Shown here: in pieces, positions 62,816-64,000 of the stretch | How positions within the stretch are numbered: position 1 is the first letter of the stretch | Layout: each line of letters starts with the position of its first letter | From: Fictibacillus nanhaiensis | Lineage (GTDB): Bacteria > Bacillota > Bacilli > Bacillales > Fictibacillaceae | DNA: 64,000 nt | Assembly: GCF_019801215.1 (NCBI RefSeq) | Contig: NZ_JAHVJO010000001.1 | Location: 1,116,001 to 1,180,000 of the forward strand | Direction of reading: 5' to 3' | Notes under the pieces: model-generated | The model's input: the letters and a program-made list of their open reading frames with translations, nothing else | What the model was told of the DNA's origin: nothing | The model's database searches: none | Translations under genes and position numbers: made by a program

Positions 62816-63334
62816 TCACTTTTTGTCTTCATCAAAAAAATTAGCCAGACCAGCTAAACGCGGGTCAACCCGGTTACTTAGGTCTTCTTCCGTAACCCTC
62901 TTCCATCCTTTTCCCTCATCAGGAGCAGGACTTTCTGTAACATCAGCAGCCGTTATTTTCAACGGTTTCTCAAGCAATATATGCTCTTCGATGACAGGAA
63001 GAAGATCAACGTAATGTCCCTCAACTTTATGAAGGCTTTCTTCATCTTCAAATTCCGTATAGTTCGGGTCGAAAATGAAAATTTCCGTTGTTTTTACCGA
63101 AAATGGAAATTCCACATCCACCAATGTGTTTGCACAAGGCAACACCATTTTTCCTTTTATCGTCAAATAAAAAGTGGCTTTTTGTTGAGTAACATCTGCA
63201 TGTCCTTTTACATAAACAGGATCGATGCTTCTGATCTCTCGGTCTTTTTCCATCACACCGCTCGCATCAACATTTTGTTCAAACGTTAACGGTTTACGGT
63301 AAAAATTTTTTATTTCTTGTAGTGACCATTTCAT
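62816..63334 (-). CDS. ylbN: YlbN, DUF177/YceD-family protein
   Basis: 172 residues. Members are linked to 23S rRNA/ribosome maturation and are almost always beside rpmF. Typical segments: MKWSLQEIKNFYRKPLTF, the CANTLVDVEFPFSVK core with a Cys, and an acidic C-terminus. The molecular role is not firmly established. Confidence 0.9.
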   Translation of the reverse strand: MKWSLQEIKNFYRKPLTFEQNVDASGVMEKDREIRSIDPVYVKGHADVTQQKATFYLTIKGKMVLPCANTLVDVEFPFSVKTTEIFIFDPNYTEFEDEESLHKVEGHYVDLLPVIEEHILLEKPLKITAADVTESPAPDEGKGWKRVTEEDLSNRVDPRLAGLANFFDEDKK

Positions 63335-63483
63335 GTCTTTATCACCTCAAGGCAACAGTAGTAATTATATCGGTCAAAATATAAATTGTCAATATTATAT
63401 CTTTACAGTAATACTTTTGATTCTAAACTCTTTTTAGTACAATGTAAACAAGTAAGATCGAAGGCTTCTCAAAGGAGTTGAGC

Positions 63484-64000
63484 ATGTTGAAAGCAACTGG
63501 TGTAGTTGTAGAATACAATCCGTTCCACAATGGACATTATTATCATTTACAAGAAACGAAAAAAGTAACAGATGCTGACTGTGTGATAGCCGTTATGAGC
63601 GGAAATTTCCTTCAGCGTGGTGAACCTGCTCTACTTTCGAAATGGTCCCGATCAAAAATGGCTCTGCTAGGCGGTGCAGATCTTGTGATTGAACTGCCTT
63701 ATGCCTTTGCCACTAGCCATGCACCTCGCTTTGCTTTTGGAAGTATCTTTTTGTTGCAGGCAGTTGGTGCGCAATCCTTTTGTTTTGGAAGTGAATCTGG
63801 CGATATAGGCATTTTCAATGAAACATATGACGCATTAAGTAATCAAAACGAAGCCTATCAAGCTCATGTACGTGATTTTATGAATCAAGGTTTATCTTAC
63901 CCTTCTGCCACGTCAAAGGCGTATGAGTTACTTGAAACCCCTCATTTGTTGGACCTTAGTAGACCGAACAATATATTAGGATTTGAATACATACGGTCGA
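63484..64000 (+). CDS. tmcAL: tRNA(Met) cytidine acetate ligase, N-terminal part (cut by window edge)
   Basis: Forms N4-acetylcytidine at the wobble base of elongator tRNA-Met using acetate and ATP (YlbM). The first 172 codons are visible, starting MLKATGVVVEYNPFHNGH; HNGH is the nucleotidyltransferase HxGH motif. MSGNFLQRGEP and ELPYAFATSHA follow. ATG 63484 lies six bases after AAAGGAG. It diverges from ylbN. Confidence 0.94.
   Translation, partial: MLKATGVVVEYNPFHNGHYYHLQETKKVTDADCVIAVMSGNFLQRGEPALLSKWSRSKMALLGGADLVIELPYAFATSHAPRFAFGSIFLLQAVGAQSFCFGSESGDIGIFNETYDALSNQNEAYQAHVRDFMNQGLSYPSATSKAYELLETPHLLDLSRPNNILGFEYIRS

Overview
The window is chromosomal DNA from an endospore-forming member of the Bacillaceae. 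The low-GC codon use, AGGAGG-type ribosome binding sites, frequent TTG starts and sporulation genes (spoIIGA, sigE, sigG, spoVD, spoVE, an rsfA-family gene) all say this, as does gene order that follows the Bacillus subtilis fmt-to-ylbM region closely. The genus cannot be fixed from sequence alone; a Fictibacillus-like lineage is a guess. Almost everything is on the minus strand, so the biological order runs from high to low coordinates. Only rqcH, the ylbP-like gene and tmcAL (ylbM) are on the plus strand.

From the right end: tmcAL (partial, +) diverges from ylbN-rpmF. An enoyl-CoA hydratase and an rsfA-like prespore regulator follow. A GNAT gene (+) diverges from a three-gene acyl-CoA carboxylase cluster (biotin carboxylase, small biotin carrier, carboxyltransferase) that has a good CcpA cre match in its promoter region and an internal palindrome. 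Next come panE, a DUF3397 membrane protein and bshC. The division and cell wall (dcw) cluster then runs mraZ-rsmH-ftsL-pbpB-spoVD-murE-murF-mraY-murD-spoVE-murB-divIB-ylxW-ylxX-sbp-ftsA-ftsZ. murG, expected between spoVE and murB, is missing.

The sporulation genes spoIIGA-sigE-sigG and the ylm genes (ylmC, ylmD, ylmE, sepF, ylmG, ylmH, divIVA) come next. They are followed by T-box-controlled ileS, then lspA, an RluD-type pseudouridine synthase and the pyrimidine operon pyrR-pyrP-pyrB-pyrC-carA-carB-pyrK-pyrD-pyrF-pyrE plus an extra methyltransferase. The pyr operon has a strong promoter and three attenuators. After a convergent terminator and an interspersed palindromic repeat come rqcH (+), a calcium-type P-ATPase, remA-gmk-rpoZ, coaBC-priA-def and the start of fmt.

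The genes form a growth core: UMP synthesis feeds nucleic acids and UDP-sugars; mur, mraY, pbpB and spoVE build peptidoglycan; ftsA, ftsZ, sepF and divIVA place the septum; and the same locus carries the mother-cell and forespore sigma factors that reuse this machinery in sporulation. Regulatory sequence is unusually readable: MraZ boxes, a spoIIG-type promoter with a 22-bp spacer and Spo0A-like boxes, a sigma-F-type promoter before sigG, a sigma-H-type promoter before ftsA, PyrR loops and an ileS T box. The less ordinary items are three copies of a roughly 180-195 bp imperfect palindrome (two facing each other between spoIIGA and ftsZ), a 20-codon ORF with its own promoter and terminator before divIB, an RqcH with Glu in place of the usual catalytic Asp97, a perfect Spo0A-box match before divIVA, and 21-bp-spaced direct repeats upstream of remA. 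I found no CRISPR array, prophage, transposase, rRNA or tRNA.
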